From positions 26,655 through 90,654 of the forward strand of contig NW_020312109.1 in assembly GCF_002999335.1 (NCBI RefSeq): a stretch of DNA of 64,000 bases. The letters run 5' to 3'. Every line of letters begins with the position of its first letter. Position 1 is the first letter of the stretch. The notes below the pieces were generated by a model that saw nothing but the letters and a program-made list of their open reading frames with translations, made no database searches and was not told the origin of the DNA. This stretch comes from Cyclospora cayetanensis (Eukaryota; Apicomplexa; Conoidasida; Eucoccidiorida; Eimeriidae). The position numbers and the translations under genes are program-made. This document shows, in pieces, positions 33,881 through 43,960 of this stretch.

Positions 33881-36346
33881 ATGATGCCGCGTCCGATTCT
33901 TCAGGGGCCGACTGCGACGGCTGAGGCCGTGTGCGTGCTGCCATCCTCCACGATCAAAGGGGCAGAAGAGGCAGTAGCAGCCGGAGTAGAGGACGCAACA
34001 CAGTCCGAGTGGCGGTGGTTAGCAGAGGCAACAGAGGATTTCTCGGAGGAGGCGATCCTCGAGGAGCTCCCCGAGAAGGAACAAGAGGCCCTCCTTCAAC
34101 AGTGGCTTGCGGAAACATCCCAAACCGCTCGCCCAGTAGAATCTCCCCCAGAAGTCTTTCAAGTCACTCCCCCTGCCTCGGCTGGAGTATCGCTTCTCAG
34201 CGATGATGACGCATGGACTCTTCCGTCTTCATTCCCACGCGCCTCCCTCCCCAGCGGCCTCCTGGCCGTTCCGTCCGACCCTTTCCTCTCACAAGACTCC
34301 CTGCGCACCCCGAGGAAGAGCCGCCACAGCAGAGTGCAGCAGCAAGAGCTGCAGCAGCAGCAAGAGCTGCAGCAGCAAGAGCTGCTTGACCGGGGGCCCC
34401 CCCCGCCTCCTACGGCCCTTCCGTGGGGGGGAGGCGGCGCGCAGTGGATTTTGAACGCAGACGAGGTGGTGGAGCAGGAGAAGAACGGGGTTCTCGTCCT
34501 TCAGTTCCCGCAGTCGGGGTGTACATACACCTCAAGCGCAGGCGCTGCTGGAGGCGCGGCGAGCGTCCATCACCAGGCGCCGGGGCAAGAGGCCCTCTGG
34601 GAAGTTACCCCCGCAGCCACTACCAAGAGCGGCAGCCTAGTCGTGAAGAAAGTCGCCATAGATGGGGAGCGCAGTATGCCTGCGTGGCTGCTGCGCTGCA
34701 TATGCCTCGCTCAAAACGCAGCGGCTTGTGTGGGCTCCCCCCACGGAGCCCAGGGGGCCCACGAGGAACCGCAAGACGGCTGCGCAGCGCGGTTGTTGCT
34801 GCCAGTGTACGATGTGCATGTGGCCTCTACTGCTGCGTATTTCGTTGTTGAAGGGAGCGCACGCTGCTGCTCCCTTGCCGGAGCAGTGCTGCGTCGGAGC
34901 TCTCAGGAAGCTCTCCGCTGCAGCTGCGGGAGCGGCAGCGACTCCTTCCTGAGAACCTCGACGCACGTGCAGTCCCCCAAAGCCGACGCTGGCGGCGGCT
35001 CCACCGACACCAGCAGCAGCGCAGGGCCGAAATTTCTTGGCTGGGGGTGTGTGGGGTGCCCGCGCCGCTTCCTGTGGCTGTTGCTGTGCGGCTTGGCGTG
35101 GCTCCGAGCTCTCCGTCTGCTGCCTTCGACGGTTTCTCCGTCATCGGTGTACTTGAGAGGCCCCTGCCCGTTGAGGCTGTACCTCGCTGTGCCGCCCCTC
35201 ACGCCGGACGTCGCGTGGGAGCGGGGGGAGGCGCAGCAGCAGCCGCCTGGGGACGTCTCCTGGCTGGCGCATCAGCTCCCTCCGAGCTGCTGGGTTCCCC
35301 CCGAAAGGCGCGCAGCAGAGGCTGCAAGGGAAGCGCAGCCGAGTGCGACGTGCTCGGAAAGCCGCCACGAGACGCACTGGGGCCCGTCGTGCAGCCCAGA
35401 GGACGGCGAGGCGGCAGTCGTCTGGGGCGTTGGCGTGTGCCTTTTGGCTCATTTGCTGCTGCAGCAGCATGGGCGGCAGACAGAAGAGGCGCAGCCAGTG
35501 CGCGTGCAGCGGCCGAAGCAACGGGCGCAGCCGGAGGCGCGGCTGGAGGCGTTGAAGCGCGAGGATTCTGGGAGTAGGAGGAGCCTCGGGGGCAGGCTCT
35601 CCGTAGACGCCGCCGCAGCGGACGAGGTGCTCTGGCCCTCCGGGGAGTCTCTCGCCCTACGCCGCAGGCGCAGTTGCGGCTTGCCGGAAGACTTGCTGCT
35701 GTTGCAGCAAGAGCGAGAAGGCGCCGCTGCCGCTGTGGCAGCGGCAAGCCAGGAGCTTGTGGATACCTGCGAAGGGACCTCCGCAGGCGATGCAGGGCAG
35801 CTGCCTGCATCGCTGCTAGCAGCAGCTTCGGAGGGCGCTGCCCCCTTCATGGTCTACGAAGCCAACGGCGAACTCAGCAGCAGCAGCCTCTTGAAGGCGC
35901 TGCCACAGCTCGCAACCGACCCTCTAGGCTTGCGTCTGCTGCAGCTGTTTCTGCACGCAGCCCCCAGAGCCCGCATCTCCCTTGACGACGCGCTCTCGCA
36001 TCCCTGGTTCCAGGAAATCAGAGCAGATATTGCCGCCGCAGGAAGCAAAGCCTGCTCCTGTGGTCGCGGTAGGGGGAGCTCTAGTGACAGCACCAGCAGG
36101 GAGGGCGAGTGGAGCGACATCGAGCCGAAGCGCTCTTGCGCCGCAGCGGAGTGGGTAAGTGCAGTCGCACGCGCCTCCCAGCGTTCATCGGCGGAGGCAG
36201 CGCAGGGCGAGGAGTGGCTGCTCTCCTTTCTCGACAGACTGGGCTTATCGCCCTCTCGAACAGGCTCTGCAACGAAACCAAGGCCCTTTGAGACCTGCTC
36301 CCCCACTGCGTGCTGCTCAAGGGGGTGTCCGCTGCAGGTGCTGTAA
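33881..36346 (+). CDS. Divergent protein pseudokinase
   Basis: 821 aa in one exon from ATG 33881 to TAA 36346. The frame is open back to about 33800 without an ATG. Kinase landmarks appear in order: a beta-3-like strand SLVVKKVAI near residue 250; a hinge-like VYDVHVASTAAYFVVEGSA; STVSPSSVYL near 415 in place of the catalytic loop; LRLYLAV where DFG is expected; WVPPERR near 472, like the APE region; a helix VVWGVGVCLLAHLLL near 512, like the F helix; and ARISLDDALSHPWFQEI near 700, the typical end of the C-lobe. His-Arg-Asp, Asp-Phe-Gly and a Gly-rich loop are missing, so phosphotransfer is unlikely. Large Gly/Pro/Gln-rich inserts separate the parts. No signal peptide, so a nuclear or cytosolic scaffold or allosteric role is more likely than a secreted ROP-type one. 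Palindromes flank both ends. Confidence 0.66.
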   Translation: MMPRPILQGPTATAEAVCVLPSSTIKGAEEAVAAGVEDATQSEWRWLAEATEDFSEEAILEELPEKEQEALLQQWLAETSQTARPVESPPEVFQVTPPASAGVSLLSDDDAWTLPSSFPRASLPSGLLAVPSDPFLSQDSLRTPRKSRHSRVQQQELQQQQELQQQELLDRGPPPPPTALPWGGGGAQWILNADEVVEQEKNGVLVLQFPQSGCTYTSSAGAAGGAASVHHQAPGQEALWEVTPAATTKSGSLVVKKVAIDGERSMPAWLLRCICLAQNAAACVGSPHGAQGAHEEPQDGCAARLLLPVYDVHVASTAAYFVVEGSARCCSLAGAVLRRSSQEALRCSCGSGSDSFLRTSTHVQSPKADAGGGSTDTSSSAGPKFLGWGCVGCPRRFLWLLLCGLAWLRALRLLPSTVSPSSVYLRGPCPLRLYLAVPPLTPDVAWERGEAQQQPPGDVSWLAHQLPPSCWVPPERRAAEAAREAQPSATCSESRHETHWGPSCSPEDGEAAVVWGVGVCLLAHLLLQQHGRQTEEAQPVRVQRPKQRAQPEARLEALKREDSGSRRSLGGRLSVDAAAADEVLWPSGESLALRRRRSCGLPEDLLLLQQEREGAAAAVAAASQELVDTCEGTSAGDAGQLPASLLAAASEGAAPFMVYEANGELSSSSLLKALPQLATDPLGLRLLQLFLHAAPRARISLDDALSHPWFQEIRADIAAAGSKACSCGRGRGSSSDSTSREGEWSDIEPKRSCAAAEWVSAVARASQRSSAEAAQGEEWLLSFLDRLGLSPSRTGSATKPRPFETCSPTACCSRGCPLQVL

Positions 36347-36370
36347 CAGCATGCTGTTGCAGCACCTGCA
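36333..36370. repeat. 38-bp near-perfect palindrome over the pseudokinase stop codon
   Basis: Arms 36333-36351 and 36352-36370 pair in 18 of 19 positions with no loop; the one mismatch (T36344/G36359) would be a G-U pair in RNA. The TAA stop (36344-36346) lies inside the left arm. Confidence 0.95.
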
Positions 36371-38034
36371 CGCAGACGACTCTAACGTCAGCTGCAAAGT
36401 CTAGCGATACGCTGACGCTTTGGTGTAAGGCGAAGCCACGCGTCTTGCGGGGACTACCAGACGCCCCTGCAGCGCGATTCTGCGTGCCCCGCCCTTATAA
36501 TTTTCTTGCCTTCGGGCACTGCGTGTAACTGCTGCTGCTGTTGGCATTTAAACGGCATGCGCTGCCTCCCTCTTCGCAGCTCGCTGAGCCGAGACGCGGC
36601 GGCGGGCTGTGCTAGTCACGATATGTATTGCAGGGAAACCCTTGTTTATGGGCTTTCAGACTTTCGACGCGCACACAAATTACAGGCATGCATGGAGCGT
36701 GCTAAGTGGATGCAAAAGAATAACTGGGCAGTAATAGGCCCCTCATGCTGCTCCGTCTCATTAGCCTGATGAAACGCTCAAGGCCGCTTTGCCGGTGCCG
36801 CATGCACACGTACCCTACCCGTGCACGCAACGCCACACCGTCACTGCCCCCGCTCACTGCAGTCCCTTAGGGCGCGCGTGCCCGTTATAGAAGAAGGCGC
36901 CCTTTGGCAGTGTGTTACGTGGATTTCGGTTTTCAGAGGCTTTCTTACAAGACGGTTGGAGGCATGCCTCCGGCAGCTGCGGCCACCTTTCTCTATGACC
37001 CTCACAACAATCGAGGGGTGGGTACTGCGCGTACTTGGGAAGTGGGGGTGCTGGCAACTGGAGAGGGGGAATTCGGATGAGCATTGTTGGGCTTTTGACT
37101 GAGCCGTGTAGGTGATCGGACGCATGGAATCTGGCGTGATAGGTGATGAGCAGCACTGTGTTCCGATGATTGATGAGGTGGTTATTTGCGCTGAATCGAG
37201 GGTGTTTGACACGTGATTGTGAGGATGGCTTCTAGAGTGTTGCAGCACATTCCGTAGCTGCTCTTTCAGTTTGCCTTCAGGTGCAACCCCTAGTGACCTC
37301 ACGACAAAGGGAGCAGCTGGAAGGAGAGCACCTGTTCAAAAGCAGTACTGATCTCTATTGCAGCTAGAACTTGTGATCTTTTGCAATGTGAATTTTCTGA
37401 GGGAAGCAGGACCCAGCCAGAGCGATTCGGAGTGCCGCCGTCGAGGGGCGTTTTCCGCCACGTTGATGAAAAAGCATCGCCTATTGCCGCGAGAAACTGG
37501 AATATATACACTTGTGTTTATGTATTCCATAATTTTTCCTACCAAAATTGTTTCATATGAAGCATTTGCGTCTCGGTCTTGGTCAGTGGGTCCGGAGGCA
37601 CAAGATGTGTAGATTGTAAATCTTCAGCAAAGGGGTGCGTATAGAGAGCAAGTAAATCCCCTAAGCGCTAAGTATCCTACGGTCCAAAATCGGTACATCT
37701 GTGGAAAACATGGTGCTTTCTTGCTCGGTTCCAACGTTCCACCGACAAGACACTATGCAGTGTTGGGGTCCTTGATCCCGCATGCAGTTGTAGGAGTATG
37801 CTGCTTGAATGCCCCCGCCTTCTGCTGCACTTCGTCTTCTCTCTGCGCTATATCTTGCTACTTTAATCCCTTTACACCTGTGGTGCTTGAAAGCTCAGGA
37901 CTGCCACTGAGATCCAGGATTGCGTCGTTAGGGGTTGGGTCCAGTTTACTTCCTGGAACCCACAGGACTGGCCAGGCACTCCCACCAAGGGATTACCGTC
38001 AAGAGTCTATGGCTGCATAGGAGGGGTAGCGAGG
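36371..38034. other. Intergenic region, pseudokinase to ferredoxin
   Basis: 3' UTR of the pseudokinase and promoter of the ferredoxin gene. Short open stretches show no domain and I see no RNA gene. Confidence 0.5.
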
Positions 38035-39360
38035 ATGCTACGGCCTCGCTTCTTCCTTGCCGGGTTGCGGCTGCGGCGGATTGGCGAGTGCTCCAGCTGC
38101 TACAGCGCGAACAGCTACACCAGCAGCGTAAAAAGAAGGCGCATGGCAAAAATCGACATGTATGGCAGCTGCTGCAGCGCCTCGCCTTCCAGCTTAGGGG
38201 TTGGCCCTCAACATCGTCTAACTTACAGCTCCCTTCACCGCGTGCAGAGCTTCCACGCACACGATCCTCCACCCGCATCTGACACAGCCATGTAAATCTG
38301 AACTCCTAACCTTAGAGCCTAAGATCAACAAGGTGTCCAGCTAGCGCTGTGGTGCACCCTGAAAGTCGAGGCTTCAAGATACCTACTGGTCATGCCATAT
38401 GAAGGACTCTGCAACCCGAACAGAAAGTCGCTTCGACTTTGATGCTGCGCAGTGTATCTCTAACCCCAAACCCGCAATCGTCAGAATCTCACACTGGTGG
38501 TCGCTTGAAGGTTGTGTGCGCAGATCTTTTGCATTTGTTGAGGATGATGGCAAAGAGACGGCCGTGCAAGTGCCCGAGGGAACGACGATCCTTGAAGCCG
38601 CCCATTCCAATGATGTTCCTCTCGAAGGTAAACATCGATAAACAATAAGTGCAATATGATTCGCATTATCTTGCGTAGCCTGATCGAGCGGGGTCTACCG
38701 CGGCAGGCTTGTCCATCGCTTGGCGATTACGTATGCTGTCGCTACACCTGCTTCACCCTCAAGCGAATCCGAGGTGACTGAAGCCAGAGGTTTCTCAAGG
38801 AGGGGGCGGCAGCGTGTAGTGGCTGCAACACTTGTACACCTGCCTTCCTGAGGACCGAGAGTTTTCGTTTTAGGCTCATGTGAGGGTCAGTGTTCGTGTT
38901 CTACGTGTCACGTCATTCTGAGCGACGAATTGTATGAGGCACTGCCGGAGCCGTCCGTCGAAGAGGAGGACATGCTAGACTTGGCTGCTTGTCTTACAGA
39001 CACGTAAGCGTCAAGCGTAAAATTCCCAGCTTTAGTGTTCCTCATGTGCGTACGGATTCGCTCATGTGCTTGCTCAAGCTGCGTCTACACTGCATGAAGT
39101 CTAAAACCATAGAAAAGCCCTGTGTGTGCCTGCACCCCCTGTGCTTCCTCAATTCGTCTGCTGCCACTCGTTGTGAAGACTTGCGGGTTATTATGGATCA
39201 TAGCGGGACCTATGGAAATTCAAATTCTCGGGTGTCGTGATGCAGGTCGCGTCTGGGTTGTCAGATTCGCGTAAACAAGCATTTTGAAGGCGAGAAGATA
39301 AAGTTGCCTGCCATTACACGCAACTTTTTCGTGGACGGCCACAAGCCATCCCCACATTAG
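38035..39360 (+). CDS. Mitochondrial [2Fe-2S] ferredoxin (adrenodoxin type)
   Basis: Electron carrier that receives electrons from a ferredoxin reductase and supports Fe-S cluster assembly in the mitochondrion. Four exons: 38035-38291, 38524-38627, 38874-39003 and 39246-39360. Phases close and give 201 aa. Exon 1 is an Arg-rich, acid-poor presequence (MLRPRFFLAGLRLRRIG). The domain begins with SFAFVEDDGKETAVQVPEGT and LEAAHSNDVPLEG. The ligands are Cys123, Cys129, Cys132 (CEGQCSCSTC) and Cys169 (LGCQI), with the adrenodoxin spacing C-x5-C-x2-C-x36-C. The acidic helix LPEPSVEEEDMLDLA, which docks the reductase, and the C-terminal strand are complete. An extra Cys127 sits in the cluster loop, where most homologues have Leu or Ser. 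Family and exon structure are secure; the exact start is likely but not proven. Confidence 0.94.
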
Positions 39361-39450
39361 ACCAGTCTGCTTGCCACCCTTGCTCCTCCTATTGTTTTGT
39401 TTCGCGCATAACAGTGGCGTAAACGTGCGGGGCAGGGGCGCCAAGAGCGT

Positions 39451-40744
39451 TTAGTCGCCGGCCTCGAACCTTTTTCCGAGACTGTAAGTTAGCACGTAGT
39501 ACACAACCACTACCGAAAAAACGTAGCACACGATTAGCCCGATGATAAGATAAGCCACCCAACCGAGCCCTTGAAGTCAATCAAATTCGACAGTGAGACG
39601 CAGAACTGCTTCACAACGTAACTTTATCTGAACCACTTACCGGTTGGTGCTTGAGGAAGCTGGCTGCCTACTAAATCCACACCTGTGATGAGGGCCGCGC
39701 CGACGGATCCAGAGGTTAGGTAAGTCAGATTGAGCCTTGCTCGGAGGAAGGAAACGAACAGCTGTTGCCGCAGCGCGTTAACAGGGCGTCATGACCGTTC
39801 GCCTCTCCCTGCATGAGTGCAGCGCAAACGACTCACCGGGCTTATGTACGCCGGCATAACGTTTTCTGTGACGGCTGCCTTGGTACTTTTCTACCGATAA
39901 AGCGTTCACGCAGCTTACCACGCCCAGCAAGCGATACGATCAAGTGGTTCTTTACAAACATCAATAGGAGACCGTCGTGGCATGGCTTGTTGCCGACGCC
40001 CCATTGTCTAGCGTTCACGAACTCATGTGCAATGTCGGCCAAGAGACTCGTAGGTAGTGCCTTACCGCAGAAGCTGATTAGCCATGCTATCCGCCGCTTG
40101 CTGTACAGTCTGTGTGTCTGTTACCAGCAGCGAAGGCACTACAGCCACCGCTAGCTGGGATGGGCAGCGTCGAGCTAATGCGTCCATCATTGTTGTTCGG
40201 AGTAGTCAAACGTGCCTGGAAATGATGAAGTTGACCATCCGCGCATGAATGCGCCCTCTGATCTCGGACTTTGAGGAGTGCAGATTCAAGTTCTGCCTGC
40301 TCCTCGGGGGAAAGGAGCTTTTCTGGGTCACAAAACCACGAGTGAGTTTGTCTGGGGGGGAAAAATGTGCGAAACAGCGATGATGTTAGAAAGGTGTCAG
40401 ATCTGTCAGGGTGGACGCAAAAACAAACCGAGAGGAGAACGTGCATCTTTCCGTGTCTGTGAACGGGTTAGGGAAGGTTGAGGCGGTGTATAGCATTGTC
40501 GAGTCTCTGATTGGAGATTTGTTCATTGGAATTCGATAAATATAGTGAGTAACAGCCCGGATGACGAGTATAAAATAGCGGGTTGAATGCTCTCTTACTC
40601 TTTTCCTTTGCCATGAGGGTAGAACCCTTTGTGAGTGCCACTGTAAGGGGGAAACGGCTCGAAGCGAAAAGGGCGGCCTTCTTCTTCGCTTGATGAAAAA
40701 TGGGGAGACAATAAGAAAACTGCAACGATTTTTGTTAGCCCCAT
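39451..40744 (-). CDS. TPM-domain (Psb32/MOLO-1 type) single-pass membrane protein
   Basis: Six exons: 40744-40599, 40351-40216, 40154-40066, 40046-39895, 39739-39641 and 39569-39451. Phases close and give 246 aa. MGLTKIVAVFLLSPHFSSS is a signal peptide. It is followed by FPPYSGTHKGFYPHGKGKE, then the TPM domain: WFCDPEKLLSPEEQAELESA, the strand LAVAVVPSLLV, and the helix/strand pair IAHEFVNARQWGVGNKP..GLLLMFVKNHLIVSLAG. It ends with a membrane helix (AYLIIGLIVCYVFSVVVVYY) and a short basic tail. TPM domains are lumenal or extracellular modules; here the domain should face the lumen of the secretory path, with a short cytosolic tail. The biochemical role is unknown. The exon 2 donor reads GC (AG/GCACGT), and exons 3 and 4 are separated by only 19 bases, so this stretch is either a mini-intron or a frameshift. 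Confidence 0.82.
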
Positions 40745-41709
40745 TTTATTTGAAGGCTACGAGTATCTTTTCCGCTCTGACTAACTCCATGGTCGTTGGC
40801 AGTACATGATACCATGCTCTCCTATGGTTTCGAATGTGGGTGACGGCAAGTGTACGCGCACATGAAAACTCCCAGTGAAGGTGTCAATCCTGGCAGGATC
40901 ATTCTGCTCCACTTACCAGACTGTCTAATTTCTGTGTAGATCAATTGGTAAATAGCTTTGTCATCATTCAAAAAGCGTCACCTCGAGTTCGCCGACAAGG
41001 GAGGGCCTTGCAAGTAGGGCCCCTTTCCGTTTCGGCAGCGGCTTCAGCAATTCCTGGTTTACTGCGATGACTGAATGTCAAAGAATAACCCATTTTCTCT
41101 CCTTCCCAAATCTGTCATTGCTTTAAATTTTGTTGGGGTCCTCTGGAATATCAAATTCATTTCCTTTGGTTCCTCGATTGATACGCATTTATGTGCTGCT
41201 CTCGCATGTATCCTCGATGAAGGATCAGTCTTCTGTGACAGAGCGACATATGGACTGCAGCCTACACTGTAAATCGATGCTATTCTTTTAATTCATCGTC
41301 CTCTATTTGCTTTTCTGCGTCTAAATGCAAGCGCACCTGCGCTGGAGGAACCTTTAGGCACAACTGCCTGGGCGATACGGAATCCCTCGGCAGGTTCCCT
41401 GGTGGCCTTATGTAAATAAAGACCACGTTGGTTTTGTGTTCGTTTCACTCCATATGGGGAGAAGACCTGGCCCAAAGGAAGTTGTACTTCGGCTCCACGC
41501 CACGTACAGCTGGGCCTGCTTCGCGCCTGACGGTTCTGAGTACACAGAATCTTGAAAAAAATGTGCAGCGGTATACTGATCCCTCCAGCTGCAGTGGTGC
41601 ATTTCGGTGAAATACCTTGATTCTCTGTTATCCTACTGCAAACAAACACAGATACAAAGTGTTGTTGGCGAAATTCCATAGACCGTTCAGAAAGAATAGC
41701 AGACACCAA
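40745..41709. other. Divergent intergenic region
   Basis: Promoter side of both the TPM gene (-) and the unknown gene at 41710 (+). I see nothing else to call. Confidence 0.45.
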
Positions 41710-43753
41710 ATGGGCAGAGCAGCGCGATTTTGGGCTGCGGCCATTGCACGGAGATGCACCAGTGGCAAAGAGGTGTTTCCTAAACCTGAATGGGCGAAAC
41801 TCTGTGAAACTCGAATTTTTCCTGTGCTAAACCAGCTGAGGCCATGCCTCCCCCTCTATGTGGAGATCCTCAAGGCAATGAAACAAGATGACTTTAAGGT
41901 CAGGCAGAGCCGCGTTTTAGTCTCAAGCCCTAAACTCTACACCATCGCGATTTGAGGCACGGAGGACACCAGAGCTTGTAAGTGTTGCAATGGTTCGGAC
42001 TGTGCGGTGTGTGAGCAGCCTCGAGGTCTTATCGTCAACCTCGAGGCTCAAGCTAAACTAGGGGAGTTCTACTTGTGCTGCGCCTACACGCTCAAACCTC
42101 GAGGTAGCACACAACCTAGATGAAAAGCTCTCCAGAGCTGACTGCCCCGATGCTCCCTAGGCCGCGCTATTTGCTGGATCGTGCGCTAGCTACTCCTGAG
42201 GGACTGAGGGTTTACGGTGTGGCATGTTTCGAAAATGCAGATGTAGAGGCTGCGGAAGGAAACGGAAATAAGCTGTTACAACTCGCCCACCAGACAGCAG
42301 AGCAGGAGGTTGAACCCTGGATCGCTACCGTTAGGGTAGGCCTCCTAAACAGATTTAGCGTTTGGGAATTGGAAAGGGCTGTGACTTTAACCATTATCGA
42401 TGAGGAGGGCACAACATACAGCCATTAGCCCAAAGATTCCTGCAGCTTTCTTGTCGTGCCATACACTGCCTTCCTCCTTCGCATTCCAGATGCGTGCAGC
42501 GCTAACGCCCCCAAAACTGCCAGAGTCCTAGAAACCTTCAAACCTCAGTCCTTGGGGGGCTTGCTTTACGCATGCGCTCAGGAGTTCGTGGACGACTATG
42601 ATGCATCTTTGGCAGCCAAGCTGGAGGAGGCCGCTAAATTCAAAGTGAGCGAAAAAAGCGGCTGCAAGAATCCACGTTAGGGGTGTCCTGCAGTGTGCGG
42701 CCTAAAAGATACGTGCGCGCGAATGCACAGAATGCTACGTAGCTCACACACACGAAACGAATCCTGCTCGCCTGCCGATTTTTACTGCCGATCACACGTT
42801 ATTTTCTTGCACACCGGGAATCGTGGATGCAGTCCTCTGGCGCACACGTCTAGCATGCGCCCTGCGGGTGTGTGTCCTCCGTCTCAGGCCTCTGACGAGG
42901 CAACTTTTTGGAATTTGAGCTTTCTTGCAGCGGCGCCTGAACAGTTTTCGCAGTTTCTTGAGGAGGCAGAAAGAAGGCGTGAGCAGGGTGCTGCATCTGC
43001 AAAGGCGGGAGAAGGAATACTATAAAACTCTTTCCCTTGCCCTCTACTTCCTGCGCTGCTCTGCACGAGAGACTTAGCCCCTTGCCTAGAAGGGCACCCG
43101 TAGAACCGAACCGCAGAGAGAGACTCCGCAAGCCCCCGACTGCCGGCATGTGCGCCGTTCCAGACGTTTTTTCCTCCCTCGCCAGCGCGTACTTACTGCG
43201 TCCTCAATCCTTCTTTCTGTGTCAAAGACTGCGGGGGTGCTGGCAGTGTGCGGCTGTTTCTGTCCCCACAGAAGCAGCGGAAGGAAAAGACTTTCTCGCT
43301 GCAGACGTTCCTGAAGGCCTCGAACCCCTGGCGGATGCCGTGTACGTTGAACGGCTCTCTCCTGTTTTAAGCGCCCAGTTACGGATCTCTCGCCTCTCTA
43401 GTGCCGCTCTTCATGAGCCTTCTTAGCACAAGAAAGTCGCTCTTTAGAGACAGAACTCTCGTGTGGCCCTAGCGCATGTGTGTGTATGTGCGCTTCGTTC
43501 TAGGTATGCCGAATGGCTAGCTGCCAGTTCACACCCCGTCAAGGGCGAACTACGGGGTGCCCTGGCGCGGTGGGGGCTCTTGATCACTAAGGAGGAAGTC
43601 AGCGACAGAGGCGCTAGGCAGGAGGCGATGGAAGCAGCAGACAGAGAGGACACAAGCCTTTCTCCCGTAGACGATGAAGAGCAGCAGGAAGCGACGCCCG
43701 AGAGCCCCCAAACGATCAAAAAGGACGAAAATACCAAACCAGGAGGAAGTTGA
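41710..43753 (+). CDS. Unknown protein with mitochondrial-type N-terminus
   Basis: Six exons fit: 41710-41898, 42120-42335, 42429-42644, 42888-42978, 43272-43341 and 43504-43753, giving 343 aa with closing phases. The last three junctions (donors GTGAGC and GTACGT) are well supported; the two around 42336-42428 are tentative. MGRAARFWAAAIARRCTSGK has the Arg-rich, acid-free character of a mitochondrial presequence. The body is helical and charged (FPKPEWAKLCETRIFPVLNQ; FVDDYDASLAAKLEEAAKFK; WNLSFLAAAPEQFSQFLEEA). The C-terminal tail is acidic and Pro/Ser/Glu-rich. No domain is recognised. A lineage-specific respiratory-chain or mitoribosome subunit is a guess consistent with the N-terminus. 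Confidence 0.58.
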
Positions 43754-43960
43754 GACATCTCAACCGCGTTTATTTACAGGGTGAGGACACCCTTCAAAGA
43801 GTCTCACTGACTCACTCTCCGAGGATGTGTGTGCACTACGAACAGTTCTATGGCTGTACCCAACGGACGGCAGGTCAGAGGCAACGTTTCATGCCAGCAT
43901 CCTTGACGCGCCGAAAGGCCCCCCTTGTAGAAGGCAGCAGGCCTTATCGAGAGGGAGGCT

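Noticed and set aside
35047..35850. Long alternative frames on both strands inside the pseudokinase exon
   Set aside because: GC-rich coding shadows. The chosen frame alone carries the kinase landmarks in order.
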